A stretch of DNA of 64,000 bases, taken from NCBI GenBank assembly GCA_018335935.1, contig JAGXRG010000026.1, positions 204,147-268,146 of the forward strand, given 5' to 3'. The notes beneath the pieces were generated by a model. That model ran no database searches. It was not told the origin of the DNA and saw only the letters and a list, made by a program, of their open reading frames with translations. Shown here in pieces: positions 50,091-59,140 of this stretch (position 1 is the stretch's first letter; each line of letters opens with the position of its first letter). A program made the position numbers and the translations under genes. Source of the stretch: Chitinophagaceae bacterium. Its GTDB lineage: Bacteria; Bacteroidota; Bacteroidia; Chitinophagales; Chitinophagaceae.

Positions 50091-51428
50091 TTAATCTGTT
50101 ACGTTAAATTCTACACGACGATTTTCTGAACGTCCTTCTTTAGTTGCATTATCAGCAACTGGTTTAGTATCTCCATAACCTGTAGCTACTAAACGATCAG
50201 CACTGATACCGTTTTTAACTAAATAAGCTTTAACAGCTTCTGCTCTTTGAGCTGATAATTTTAAGTTGAAATCAGCTTTACCAGAATTATCAGCATGACC
50301 ATCAATCATTACTTTTTTAATTTCAGCATGATCTTTTAAGATAGTAACTAATTTTTTCAACTCAGCAACAGCGTTTTTAGTTAAAACTGCACTGCTTGAA
50401 TTGAATTGGATGCTCTTATAATCAAAATTGTAAGTAGCTAATTCTGGACAACCGTTATTATTTACAGTACCAGGAGTGTTAGGGCATTTATCAACTTCAT
50501 CATTAACACCATCACCATCTGTATCAGGGATTGGGCAACCACCGTAACGAGCAACTCCTACAACATTAGGACATTTATCTTGTTCATCATTAACACCATC
50601 ACCATCTGTATCAGGGATTGGGCAACCTTTGTATTTTGCAATACCAGCAACTTTAGGACAAGCATCTTCTTCATCATTAATACCGTCTTTATCAGTATCA
50701 GGAATAGGACAACCATCATATTTTGCAACACCAGGTACATCTGGACATTTGTCTTTTGAATCTACAATACCATCTTTATCAGTGTCTTTTTCAACAACTG
50801 GAGCAGGTGGAGGTGGTGGTGGTGGTGGAGGAACAACTTTATCCTTTAAAGGAGAAGCAAATCCTAATGTATAATTAAAATTATTTGTAGCTAAATCTGT
50901 TACACCAACGTTGTTTCTGAATTGAATGTTTAAAAACGATTCAGAACCTAAGTTAAACTGTAACCCAGCTCCAACAGGAAAATATGCTGCAAAATGTTTT
51001 AAATCAAACATTGAGATACCTAAACCTGTAGAGATATAAGGAACTACAAAGTAATTATCAGTTAATAATTTAAAATTCAAGTTAGCGTCTAATTCAACTA
51101 AAAGCTTATCTTGACCAGTTCTTGTAGCTGTGTTAGGCTTAAATGGATAATCAACAAAAGTTAGATTCATGCCTGCCATGAAATCGATGTTGTTATTTAA
51201 TCCTTCAATATAGGTTAAAGCTAAACCTGGAGCCATTTCTTTTAATGGAGTCCATTTTTTGTCATTTAACACATTTGAAAGAGATGTAGCTTTAATTGCA
51301 GCTGGAGTTTTGAAGTCTTTCATTAAAAAGTTTACACCTAAAGAGGCTCTCTTTTTATAATCATTAGTTTGGCTAAATGCAACAAAAGCCACTAATAACA
51401 TGAATGACAATAATTTGATTTTCTTCAT
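50091..51428 (-). CDS. OmpA-family outer membrane protein with thrombospondin type-3 repeats
   Basis: About 445 residues. The frame opens at 51479, but the signal peptide (M-K-K-I-K-L-L-S-F) starts at 51428. Order: an outer-membrane beta-barrel (about 20-200), a poly-Pro linker, four calcium-binding thrombospondin type-3 repeats of 29 residues (D-x-D-x-D-G-x-x-D/N-x-x-D-x-C-P), then an OmpA peptidoglycan-binding domain with the conserved D-G-H-A-D-N-S-G and N-R-R-V-E. It links the outer membrane to the wall. Two of the repeats are identical for 44 bases (50497-50540 and 50584-50627). Probably abundant; a good promoter precedes it. Confidence 0.93.
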   Translation of the reverse strand: MKKIKLLSFMLLVAFVAFSQTNDYKKRASLGVNFLMKDFKTPAAIKATSLSNVLNDKKWTPLKEMAPGLALTYIEGLNNNIDFMAGMNLTFVDYPFKPNTATRTGQDKLLVELDANLNFKLLTDNYFVVPYISTGLGISMFDLKHFAAYFPVGAGLQFNLGSESFLNIQFRNNVGVTDLATNNFNYTLGFASPLKDKVVPPPPPPPPPAPVVEKDTDKDGIVDSKDKCPDVPGVAKYDGCPIPDTDKDGINDEEDACPKVAGIAKYKGCPIPDTDGDGVNDEQDKCPNVVGVARYGGCPIPDTDGDGVNDEVDKCPNTPGTVNNNGCPELATYNFDYKSIQFNSSSAVLTKNAVAELKKLVTILKDHAEIKKVMIDGHADNSGKADFNLKLSAQRAEAVKAYLVKNGISADRLVATGYGDTKPVADNATKEGRSENRRVEFNVTD

Positions 51429-51448
51429 ATTCAATTTTTTTGATAGTG

Positions 51449-51479
51449 CGAAGTTATGTATGATTTTGATTGTTAACAA
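51449..51479 (-). promoter_or_regulatory. Promoter of the OmpA-family gene
   Basis: On the minus strand: TTG (complement of 51477-51479), 20 bases, then TAACTTCG (complement of 51449-51456), one mismatch from TAnnTTTG. It would give a leader of about 15-20 bases. Confidence 0.65.
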
Positions 51480-51493
51480 AGTTTTTTAATAAA

Positions 51494-51997
51494 TTATTTT
51501 AAAGTGCCTTTTGGTACAATTTCTACTTTCACTTTTGCTAATCCTTTTTTAATAAACCCAAGTTTTTCTGCACCTCTTATACTCAGGTCAACAATTCTAC
51601 CTTTTCTATCCATTCTTGGGTGCATCCTATCATTTATTCTAACAATAATTGATTTTCCATTTTTAATTCTAGTAACTCTAACCCAAGTATTCAAATCAAA
51701 TCTGTTACTTGCTGCTGTTAGTTTATTGTGTTTAAAGATTTCACCTGTAGCTGTTTCTGTTCCTTCCAAATTCCTACTATAATAACTTGCAATACCATAA
51801 TAGAATTTTGTTTTTATAGTGTCTACACTTGCTGAATCTAACTTAAGTGTGTCTTTTTGAGGTTTAGTTATTTTAGTTGTATCTAACTGGGTAGTATCAC
51901 TTCTTATAGCCAATTGAGTGGTACTAGTGAATGAACTGTCCTTTTTAGCAAGAAAGACAATTAAGATTATTATTAAAATGGAACCGATTATTTTCAT
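51494..51997 (-). CDS. RlpA-like double-psi beta-barrel protein
   Basis: A 167-residue exported protein: an N-terminal hydrophobic anchor (about 4-20), a Thr/Ser/Lys/Asp linker and a DPBB domain (about 72-165). G-I-A-S-Y-Y-S at the start of the domain, A-T-G-E, V-R-V-T, N-D-R-M-H and V-D-L-S-I-R-G-A-E-K-L-G follow the RlpA pattern, including the catalytic Asp of N-D-R. RlpA is a lytic transglycosylase acting on denuded glycan at the septum. There is no SPOR domain for septal targeting. Lies 65 bases upstream of ompA. Confidence 0.88.
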   Translation of the reverse strand: MKIIGSILIIILIVFLAKKDSSFTSTTQLAIRSDTTQLDTTKITKPQKDTLKLDSASVDTIKTKFYYGIASYYSRNLEGTETATGEIFKHNKLTAASNRFDLNTWVRVTRIKNGKSIIVRINDRMHPRMDRKGRIVDLSIRGAEKLGFIKKGLAKVKVEIVPKGTLK

Positions 51998-52165
51998 GGC
52001 TTTAGGGTTGTGTTGCTAGCCAGATTCTTAAAACGACTAGATATTCTTTATAAACCTATTAAGATTTAGGTAATAATTTAAAAAAAGTTGCTAACATATC
52101 AATAACCATGCCTTATTTTATTTAAAGGTTTCACACTTTTTTTAATCTATTTTCGTTTAAAATCG

Positions 52166-52173
52166 TAAATTTG
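52166..52173 (+). promoter_or_regulatory. -7 box of rpoD
   Basis: TAAATTTG, a full TAnnTTTG match, with a predicted start near 52180 and a 62-base leader. The -33 element is weak. Confidence 0.65.
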
Positions 52174-52192
52174 CAGCCATTTTAGAAATTAG

Positions 52193-52210
52193 GTTTGGTA
52201 TGCACCAAAC
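52193..52210 (+). other. Hairpin in the rpoD leader
   Basis: GTTTGGT (52193-52199) pairs with ACCAAAC (52204-52210) across ATGC, within the predicted 5' leader and 32 bases before the start codon. No T tract follows, so it is more likely a stability or translation element than a terminator. Confidence 0.65.
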
Positions 52211-52242
52211 TCACTTCAACACATTAAAGCGAAAAACACACA

Positions 52243-53097
52243 ATGAGGCAGCTTAAGATTGCAACCCAGATTACCAATAGAGATTCACAAGCAGTAGAAA
52301 AGTATTTACAAGAAATTTCCAAAATTTCAATGATTACTCCTGAAGAGGAAACCACTTTAGCCCAAAAAATTAAAATGGGTAATCAAAGAGCTTTGGACAA
52401 ACTAGTACAAGCTAACTTAAGATTTGTGGTATCTGTTGCTAAACAATACCAACATCAAGGTTTAAGTTTGAGTGATTTAATTAATGAAGGTAATCTTGGT
52501 TTAATTAAAGCAGCTCAACGTTTCGATGAAACTAAAGGTTTCAAATTCATATCTTATGCAGTTTGGTGGATTCGTCAATCAATCTTACAAGCACTAGCTG
52601 AACAAGGAAGATTGGTTCGTTTACCTCAAAATAAAATTGGTACTTACAATCGTGCAAACAAAGCTTATATGGCTTTTGAACAAGAACACGAACGTGAACC
52701 AAGCACTGAAGAATTAAGTGATATTTTAGAGATGAGTGAAACTGAAATCAACAATATTTTTCAAAGTAATACACGTCATACCAGCTTAGATGCTCCAGTT
52801 CATGAAGCTGAAGATGTTGCTATGGGTGATTTACTAGAAGGAAGTGATGATACGGATGATGATGTTATGAAAGATTCATTACGTGAAGAAATCAAAAGAG
52901 TATTAAAAAGTTTAAGTCCAAGAGAAGCAGAAATTGTTAATGCTTATTTTGGTTTGAATAATGATGGAACTACCATTGAGCAAATTGGCATGAAATACGA
53001 TTTAACTAAAGAACGTATTCGTCAGATTAAAGAACGTGCCATTAAACGTTTACAAAAAGCGAGATATAGTAATGCTTTAAAAGCTTACTTAGGTTAA
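52243..53097 (+). CDS. rpoD: Primary RNA polymerase sigma factor, Bacteroidota short type
   Basis: A 284-residue sigma-70. Region 1.2 starts at residue 14 (S-Q-A-V-E-K-Y-L-Q-E-I), region 2 is V-Q-A-N-L-R-F-V-V-S-V-A-K through F-I-S-Y-A-V-W-W-I-R-Q-S-I, region 3 follows, and region 4 ends with the helix-turn-helix T-I-E-Q-I-G-M-K-Y-D-L-T-K-E-R-I-R-Q-I-K. Region 1.1 and the non-conserved region of E. coli are absent, as in the primary sigma of Bacteroidota, which recognises TTG / TAnnTTTG. Its own promoter has such a -7 box. A perfect terminator follows. Confidence 0.95.
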   Translation: MRQLKIATQITNRDSQAVEKYLQEISKISMITPEEETTLAQKIKMGNQRALDKLVQANLRFVVSVAKQYQHQGLSLSDLINEGNLGLIKAAQRFDETKGFKFISYAVWWIRQSILQALAEQGRLVRLPQNKIGTYNRANKAYMAFEQEHEREPSTEELSDILEMSETEINNIFQSNTRHTSLDAPVHEAEDVAMGDLLEGSDDTDDDVMKDSLREEIKRVLKSLSPREAEIVNAYFGLNNDGTTIEQIGMKYDLTKERIRQIKERAIKRLQKARYSNALKAYLG

Positions 53098-53112
53098 CAT
53101 AAAAGATTCATT

Positions 53113-53150
53113 AAAAAGAGAGGGCTTCCAATTGGAAGCCCTCTCTTTTT
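53113..53150. terminator. Bidirectional terminator between rpoD and dapD
   Basis: An 18-bp perfect inverted repeat centred on AATT (53113-53150), GC-rich core GAGAGGGCTTCC / GGAAGCCCTCTC, with A5 on the left and T5 on the right. It serves both convergent genes. Confidence 0.95.
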
Positions 53151-53168
53151 AATAACAATATTGTAAAA

Positions 53169-53981
53169 TTACACACTCACATTAAAATCTCTTAATGCAT
53201 CATTCAAGCTTGTTTTTAAATCGGTACTTGGCTTTCTTTTACCAATAATTAATGCACAACCTACTTGAAACTCCCCAGCTGGAAATTTCTTGGTATAACT
53301 TCCAGGAATTACTACACTTCTTGATGGAACCCTTCCTCTATATTCAATTGGTTCATCGCCGCTTACATCAATAATTTTTGTACTTTGAGTTAATACAACA
53401 TTAGCTCCAAGTACAGCTTCTTTCTCAACAATAACGCCTTCTACTACAATACAACGACTACCAATAAAACAGCCATCTTCTATAATAACAGGACTAGCTT
53501 GTAATGGTTCTAAAACACCCCCAATACCTACTCCCCCACTTAAATGCACATGCTTGCCAATTTGAGCACAACTACCTACTGTTGCCCAAGTATCAACCAT
53601 TGTACCTTCATCTACATATGCACCAATATTTACATAACTTGGCATAAGCACAACATTCTTTGCTAAGTAAGCACCATAACGTGCAACTGCATGAGGAACT
53701 GCTCTTACACCTAACCCTGCATAATCTTTTTTCAACAACATTTTGTCGTAAAACTCAAAAGGTTCAATAGTCCATGTTTGCATAGGCTGAATACCAAAAT
53801 ATAAAAGTATTCCTTGCTTCACCCATTCATTCACTTGCCAGCCATGTTCAGTTGGAGAGGCAGTTCTTAATCTGCCTTTATCTACTTCTTCAATTACAGC
53901 TTTAACAGCATCTTTATATTTATCTTGTTGTAATAATGATCTATCCGACCAAACTTCTTGTATGAGTTGTTGTAATTCCAT
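53169..53981 (-). CDS. dapD: Tetrahydrodipicolinate N-succinyltransferase
   Basis: Lysine and meso-diaminopimelate synthesis: transfers succinyl from succinyl-CoA to tetrahydrodipicolinate. 270 residues; an alpha-helical N-terminal domain (about 1-100) precedes a left-handed beta-helix of hexapeptide repeats (G-A-Y-V-D-E-G-T-M-V-D-T, G-V-G-I-G-G-V-L-E-P, G-A-N-V-V-L). The catalytic Asp/Glu regions are present. Its promoter -7 box ends only 4 bases before the ATG, so the mRNA is probably leaderless. No other dap genes are nearby. Confidence 0.96.
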   Translation of the reverse strand: MELQQLIQEVWSDRSLLQQDKYKDAVKAVIEEVDKGRLRTASPTEHGWQVNEWVKQGILLYFGIQPMQTWTIEPFEFYDKMLLKKDYAGLGVRAVPHAVARYGAYLAKNVVLMPSYVNIGAYVDEGTMVDTWATVGSCAQIGKHVHLSGGVGIGGVLEPLQASPVIIEDGCFIGSRCIVVEGVIVEKEAVLGANVVLTQSTKIIDVSGDEPIEYRGRVPSRSVVIPGSYTKKFPAGEFQVGCALIIGKRKPSTDLKTSLNDALRDFNVSV

Positions 53982-53985
53982 GCTG

Positions 53986-53993
53986 CAAAAATA
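53986..53993 (-). promoter_or_regulatory. -7 box giving a probable leaderless dapD mRNA
   Basis: TATTTTTG on the minus strand, a full TAnnTTTG match, followed by CAGC and the ATG. The same CAGCATG follows the box of gltX. Confidence 0.65.
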
Positions 53994-54166
53994 TAGTTTC
54001 AGCTATTTCACATCTATAAATAATTCAATTTATCAATTGTTGCTTTTAGAAAAAAAATTGCAAGATCCATTTGAATTGAAAATTTATTGCCATTCATCAT
54101 TATTTTTATCACCCACAAAAAATCTTTACTAACATCGTTTTTTAACCACACCAAACCAATTTGTAA

Positions 54167-57100
54167 ATGAAAAAGAATTTACTATTTTCTAAAATCAGTG
54201 TTTTGTTGTTGATACTATTTATTAGTACAACTTCAATAGCTCAAAAAACTTTTCCTATTAATGGGGTTGCAGATATTAAAGATGGTTGTTATGCATTTAC
54301 CAATGCTACAATTGTAAAAGATGCCAATACAACTTTACAAAATGCTACTTTAATTATTAAGCAAGGTAAAATTGTACAGGTAGGAAACAATATTACAGTC
54401 CCTTCAAATGCTGTAATTATTAATTGTGAAGGGAAATTTATTTATCCCAGTTTTATAGATATTTTTTCAGATTATGGAATAGCTACACCACAAAGACAAA
54501 ATGCTGGTGGATTTGCAAACTTTTTTGCTGCACAGCAACATACCTCTAATACTAAAGGAGCTTATGGCTGGAACCAAGCCATAAAAAGTGAAACTGATGG
54601 GGCAAAAATTTTTACTGCTGATGATACAAAAGCCAAAGCTTTAAGAGATTTGGGTTTTGGTGCTGTTGTCTCTCATCAAAAAGATGGTATTGCTAGAGGT
54701 ACAGGTGTGATGGTGACTTTGGCAAAGGAAAACGATAATATGGTGATCTTAAAAGAAAAAGCTGCTGCTTTTTATTCATTAAGTAAAGGCACATCAACTC
54801 AATCTTATCCTTCTTCAATGATGGGAGTAATAGCTTTGTTACGCCAAAGTTTTATAGATGCCAATTGGTATAAATCGAACCCAGAAGTAGAAGGTGTGAA
54901 CCTTTCTTTAAAAAGTTGGAACGAAAATCTTTCACTTCCTCAAATATTTGATGCAAGTGATAAATGGAATGCTTTAAGAGCTGATAAAATTGGAGATGAA
55001 TTTGGCGTTCAATTTATTATTAAAGCTGGTGGTAATGAATATCAAAGAATGAAAGAAATTGCAGATACTAAAGCAAGTTTTATTCTTCCATTAAACTTTC
55101 CTGCAGCTATAGATGTTGATGATCCTAATGAATTAAGATTTGTAGGCTTAGATGATTTAAAACATTGGGAGCTTGCCCCAACAAATGCTGCTGCTTTTGA
55201 AAAAAATGGTATCAATTTTTGTTTTACTACAGCCGACTTAAGTAATGTTTCAGATTTTCATGCCAACTTAAGAAAAGCTATTGAACATGGTTTATCTGAG
55301 TCGAAAGCTTTAGAAGCATTAACTAAAATTCCTGCAACATTAGTAGGTGCTTATGATAAAGTTGGAAGTTTAGATGCAGGTAAATTTGCCAATTTTATAA
55401 TTACATCCGGTCCAATATTTTCTGAAAAAACTACTATCCATCAAAACTGGACTCAAGGTTTAATGAATAGTGTAAAAGATGATAATTGGTATGATGTGAA
55501 AGGCACTTATAATTTTACAGCTAACACTAACTCTGGTGTTAAAAATTACTCTTTAGAGCTGAAAGATGCAGGTGCTGCTAGTTTTAAAGGAAATGATACT
55601 CTTACAGGAAAATATTCTTACGATGGCAAGTTAGTAAAACTAAGTTATAGCGAGGGCCGTGGAGCAAACGCTAAAGAAACCATTTTTAGTGGTGCCGTTA
55701 CAGATAAAGTTTGGAATGGAACAGGAAGAGATGCTATGGGTAATACTTTTACTTGGACTGCAACTCTTGATAAAATTGCTGAGTCAAAAGCAGATAGTGT
55801 AAAAGCAAAAACAATCCCAACAGTTGGTAAAGTAATATATCCTTTTTTAGGATATGGAAATGCAGAATTACCAAAACAAGAAACAATTTTAATTAAAAAT
55901 GCAACCGTTTGGACCAGTGAAAAAGATGGCATTTTAAACAATACTGATATTTTATTAAAGAATGGAAAAATTGCAGCAATAGGCAATAACTTATCTGAAC
56001 CTACAGCTAAAGTTTTAGATGCAACAGGTAAACATGTTACAGCAGGTATCATTGATGAGCACTCTCACATTGCAGCAGCTTCAATTAATGAAGGAGCACA
56101 AAGTGTAACTTCTGAAGTAAGAATTGCAGATAATTTAAATCCTGATGATATGAATATTTATCGTCAGTTAAGCGGTGGGGTTACTACTTCTCATATTCTA
56201 CATGGTTCAGCAAATACCATAGGCGGACAAACACAATTAATTAAATTACGTTGGGGTGCAAATGCAGAAGATTTAAAATTCGCAGGTGCTGATGGCTTCA
56301 TCAAATTTGCCTTAGGCGAAAATGTAAAACGAAGTGCTAGCACACAAGGTAACACTCGTTTTCCAGATACTAGAATGGGTGTTAACCAAGTATTGGTAGA
56401 TGCATTTCAAAGAGCTACAGATTATCAAAAACAAATGAAAGCTGTAGAAGATAATAATAAAAAGAAAGCCCGCCTGAACGATGCAGTCGGGCAGGGTGCA
56501 ACCCCAATAGTATTTAGAAGAGATTTAGAGTTAGATGCATTGGTTGAAATTATGAACAATAAACGTTTCATTACTTGTCACTCTTACGTTCAAAGTGAAA
56601 TAAATGCAACCATGAAAGTTGCAGAACAATTTGGTTTTAGAATCAACACTTTTACTCACATTTTAGAAGGTTATAAAGTGGCTGATAAAATGAAAGCTCA
56701 TGGAGTTCATGCATCAACATTTAGTGATTGGTGGAATTATAAAATGGAAGTGGTTGATGCTATTCCTTATAATGCTGCAATAATGAATAAAGTTGGATTG
56801 AATGTGGCTATTAATTCTGATGATGCAGAAATGGCTCGTCGTTTAAATCAAGAAGCTGCAAAGACTATCAAATTTGGCGGTATGAGTGAAATTGAAGCTC
56901 TAAATATGGTGACTATCAACCCAGCAAAAATGCTGCATGTTGATCAAAAAGTTGGAAGTATCAAAGTTGGTAAAGATGCAGATGTGGTTGTTTGGAGCGA
57001 TAATCCTTTAAGTATTTATGCAAAAGCCGAAACTACAATTGTTGATGGAACAATCTATTTTGATAGAAAACAAGATGTTGAAATGAGAAAGCAACTAGTA

Positions 57101-57289
57101 GCAGAAAAATCAAGATTGATTCAAAAACTTGCAGCACTTAAAAGAACTGCAGGAGGTAATGCTGCTGGGGGTCGTGGTGGATTTCAACGACCAACACCAA
57201 GATTTGAAATCATTCAAACTTGCAGCGATCATTATCACAATCATGGCTTATTGGCCATTGATGCAGACGAAATTGAAAACAATAAATAG
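54167..57289 (+). CDS. Large exported amidohydrolase-like protein (two amidohydrolase halves)
   Basis: A 1040-residue secreted protein with signal peptide (ending T-S-I-A-Q). Two amidohydrolase-type halves: the N-terminal half (about 30-420) lacks the H-x-H metal site (F-I-D-I-F-S-D instead), so it is probably inactive; the C-terminal half (about 570-1000) has D-E-H-S-H-I-A, T-C-H-S-Y-V, F-T-H-I-L and N-S-D-D-A-E, a full metal set. A beta-sandwich-like insert lies between (about 430-540). A GC-rich palindrome at 56468-56492 encodes residues 768-776 in frame. Likely a dipeptidase/imidazolonepropionase-like enzyme of unknown substrate; co-transcribed with the next gene (20 bases). Confidence 0.88.
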   Translation: MKKNLLFSKISVLLLILFISTTSIAQKTFPINGVADIKDGCYAFTNATIVKDANTTLQNATLIIKQGKIVQVGNNITVPSNAVIINCEGKFIYPSFIDIFSDYGIATPQRQNAGGFANFFAAQQHTSNTKGAYGWNQAIKSETDGAKIFTADDTKAKALRDLGFGAVVSHQKDGIARGTGVMVTLAKENDNMVILKEKAAAFYSLSKGTSTQSYPSSMMGVIALLRQSFIDANWYKSNPEVEGVNLSLKSWNENLSLPQIFDASDKWNALRADKIGDEFGVQFIIKAGGNEYQRMKEIADTKASFILPLNFPAAIDVDDPNELRFVGLDDLKHWELAPTNAAAFEKNGINFCFTTADLSNVSDFHANLRKAIEHGLSESKALEALTKIPATLVGAYDKVGSLDAGKFANFIITSGPIFSEKTTIHQNWTQGLMNSVKDDNWYDVKGTYNFTANTNSGVKNYSLELKDAGAASFKGNDTLTGKYSYDGKLVKLSYSEGRGANAKETIFSGAVTDKVWNGTGRDAMGNTFTWTATLDKIAESKADSVKAKTIPTVGKVIYPFLGYGNAELPKQETILIKNATVWTSEKDGILNNTDILLKNGKIAAIGNNLSEPTAKVLDATGKHVTAGIIDEHSHIAAASINEGAQSVTSEVRIADNLNPDDMNIYRQLSGGVTTSHILHGSANTIGGQTQLIKLRWGANAEDLKFAGADGFIKFALGENVKRSASTQGNTRFPDTRMGVNQVLVDAFQRATDYQKQMKAVEDNNKKKARLNDAVGQGATPIVFRRDLELDALVEIMNNKRFITCHSYVQSEINATMKVAEQFGFRINTFTHILEGYKVADKMKAHGVHASTFSDWWNYKMEVVDAIPYNAAIMNKVGLNVAINSDDAEMARRLNQEAAKTIKFGGMSEIEALNMVTINPAKMLHVDQKVGSIKVGKDADVVVWSDNPLSIYAKAETTIVDGTIYFDRKQDVEMRKQLVAEKSRLIQKLAALKRTAGGNAAGGRGGFQRPTPRFEIIQTCSDHYHNHGLLAIDADEIENNK
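56468..56492. repeat. GC-rich palindrome inserted in frame in the amidohydrolase gene
   Basis: GCCCGCCTG (56468-56476), loop AACGATG, CAGTCGGGC (56484-56492): 9-bp stem with one mismatch. It is far richer in GC than its surroundings and codes for A-R-L-N-D-A-V-G plus one base pair of the next codon. Confidence 0.8.
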
Positions 57290-57309
57290 TCATCTCTCAA
57301 AAAATAATT

Positions 57310-58611
57310 ATGAAAAAGATTCTAATTTATATTGCTTGTATTTTTCTAACCAAAAATATATCAGCACAAGAAACCATTCTTCCAGCAAATCCACAATCAG
57401 AACCTATTGCACTTACAAATGCAACCATTCATGTGGGAAATGGCGAAATCATTAATAATGGTACTGTAATAATAAAAAATGGAAAAATTACTTCTGTAAG
57501 TGCTAATCCCATTACAGAAAATATCAAAACAATTGATTGTTCTGGTAAACATATTTATCCAGGATTAATTTTAGCAGCTTCTCAATTAGGTTTACTAGAA
57601 GTGCCAAGTGTTAGAGCTACTTTAGATAATAATGAAATTGGAGATATTAATTCAAACATTCGTTCAATTGTAGCTTATAATACAGATTCAAAAGCCATCA
57701 ATCCATTACATTCAACAGGTATTTTATTAGCTAATGTTGTTCCATCAGGTGGCATCATTTCTGGCTCTTCTTCAGTGGTGCAATTAGATGCCTGGAATTG
57801 GGAAGATGCTGCTTATGCAACAGATAATGCTATTATTTTCAGAATGCCTTCATTACTTGCAAGAAGAGGAGGTGGAAGAGGTGGTTTTGGTGCTGCACAA
57901 CAACAAGGAGACCCAGTAAAAGCTGCATTAACTAGAATTGAAAATGTAAAAACATTTTTTAAAGAAGCCAAAGCTTATTTATCAGAAACAAGTCATGAAA
58001 ATGTGAACCTGAAATTTGAAGCTGTAAGAGGGTTGTTTGAAAAGAAACAAAAACTTTTTATTTATTGCAACATTGTTAAAGAAATGCTGTTAGCAATTGA
58101 TTTTGCCAAAGAATTTGGATTTGAACTTACACTTGTTGGTGCTGTAGATAGTTGGCAAATTGCAGATGTTCTAAAACAAAATAATATATCTGTAATCTTA
58201 AACCAATTGCACGATTTACCTGCAATGGTGGACGATGATATTGACCAACCTTTTAAAACGCCATCTATCTTGCAAAAAGCAGGAGTTTTATATTGCATTA
58301 ATGATGATGATGGAAATACCCGATACAGAAATTTAGCTTTTAATGCAGGAACTGCAGCAACTTACGGTTTAAGCAAAGAAGAAGCTTTGAGTGCTGTTTC
58401 TTTAAATGCTGCAAAAATTTTAGGCATTGCAGATAAAACGGGGTCTATTGAAGTAAATAAAGATGCTAACTTACTAATATCTTCAGGAGATGTTTTAGAT
58501 ATGAAAACAAGCAATATATCTCATGCTTTTATTCAAGGAAGAATGATTGATATGGCTAGTAAACAAAGCCAACTGAATGAGAAATATAAAACTAAGTATG
58601 GCATTAAATAA
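57310..58611 (+). CDS. Exported amidohydrolase-like protein without H-x-H motif
   Basis: A 433-residue secreted protein, signal peptide ending N-I-S-A-Q. It has the amidohydrolase framework (A-L-T-N-A-T-I-H-V-G-N-G, G-K-I-T-S-V-S, S-G-K-H-I-Y-P-G-L-I and the A-L-S-A-V-S-L-N-A-A-K-I-L-G end) but the catalytic H-x-H after P-G-L-I is L-A-A-S, so it is probably a non-catalytic partner. It resembles the N-terminal half of the preceding gene more than its active half. The lipocalin gene starts 1 base after its stop. Confidence 0.85.
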   Translation: MKKILIYIACIFLTKNISAQETILPANPQSEPIALTNATIHVGNGEIINNGTVIIKNGKITSVSANPITENIKTIDCSGKHIYPGLILAASQLGLLEVPSVRATLDNNEIGDINSNIRSIVAYNTDSKAINPLHSTGILLANVVPSGGIISGSSSVVQLDAWNWEDAAYATDNAIIFRMPSLLARRGGGRGGFGAAQQQGDPVKAALTRIENVKTFFKEAKAYLSETSHENVNLKFEAVRGLFEKKQKLFIYCNIVKEMLLAIDFAKEFGFELTLVGAVDSWQIADVLKQNNISVILNQLHDLPAMVDDDIDQPFKTPSILQKAGVLYCINDDDGNTRYRNLAFNAGTAATYGLSKEEALSAVSLNAAKILGIADKTGSIEVNKDANLLISSGDVLDMKTSNISHAFIQGRMIDMASKQSQLNEKYKTKYGIK

Positions 58612-58612
58612 T

Positions 58613-59131
58613 ATGAAGCATCTGAGTTTTTTTATAATTGTCTTATTATTTATATCCTGCAAAAGCAACCAAGCATTACCAACTGTCGAAAATGTTGACA
58701 TCAATAAATATGTTGGCACATGGTATGAAATTGCTAGATTTCCAAACTTTTTTGAGAAAGGATTAGAATGTGTAACAGCTGAATATTCATTATTAGAAAG
58801 TGGTAAAATTAAAGTAGTTAATAAGGGGCATAAGACATCAGATGTATCTAAAATAAACACAGCCATAGGAACAGCTTGGGTTCCTGATAAAAATAAAACA
58901 GGCCAATTGAAAGTTAGATTCTTTTGGCCTTTTTCTGGTGATTATTACATTATTGCTTTAGATTCTAATTATCAAAGTGCTTTAGTAGGTGATCCATCAA
59001 GAAAATATTTGTGGGTGTTAAATAGAGCAACCACTATGAATGATTCTTCATACCATAAATTACTAAATATTGCTCATCAAAATAATTTTGATACAACTTT
59101 ATTAATGAAAGTGAATCAAACATGTAATTAA
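58613..59131 (+). CDS. Lipocalin lipoprotein (Blc-like)
   Basis: An outer-membrane lipocalin of 172 residues. The frame is open from 58577, but M-K-H-L-S-F-F-I-I at 58613 begins a lipoprotein signal with lipobox L-F-I-S-C. The lipocalin G-x-W motif is Y-V-G-T-W-Y-E-I-A-R-F-P, with Y-W-V-L-N-R-like L-W-V-L-N-R at the end. Blc binds lysophospholipids and is induced by envelope stress; the same role is likely but not shown. It directly follows the amidohydrolase pair. Confidence 0.9.
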   Translation: MKHLSFFIIVLLFISCKSNQALPTVENVDINKYVGTWYEIARFPNFFEKGLECVTAEYSLLESGKIKVVNKGHKTSDVSKINTAIGTAWVPDKNKTGQLKVRFFWPFSGDYYIIALDSNYQSALVGDPSRKYLWVLNRATTMNDSSYHKLLNIAHQNNFDTTLLMKVNQTCN

Positions 59132-59140
59132 ATTCAACGT

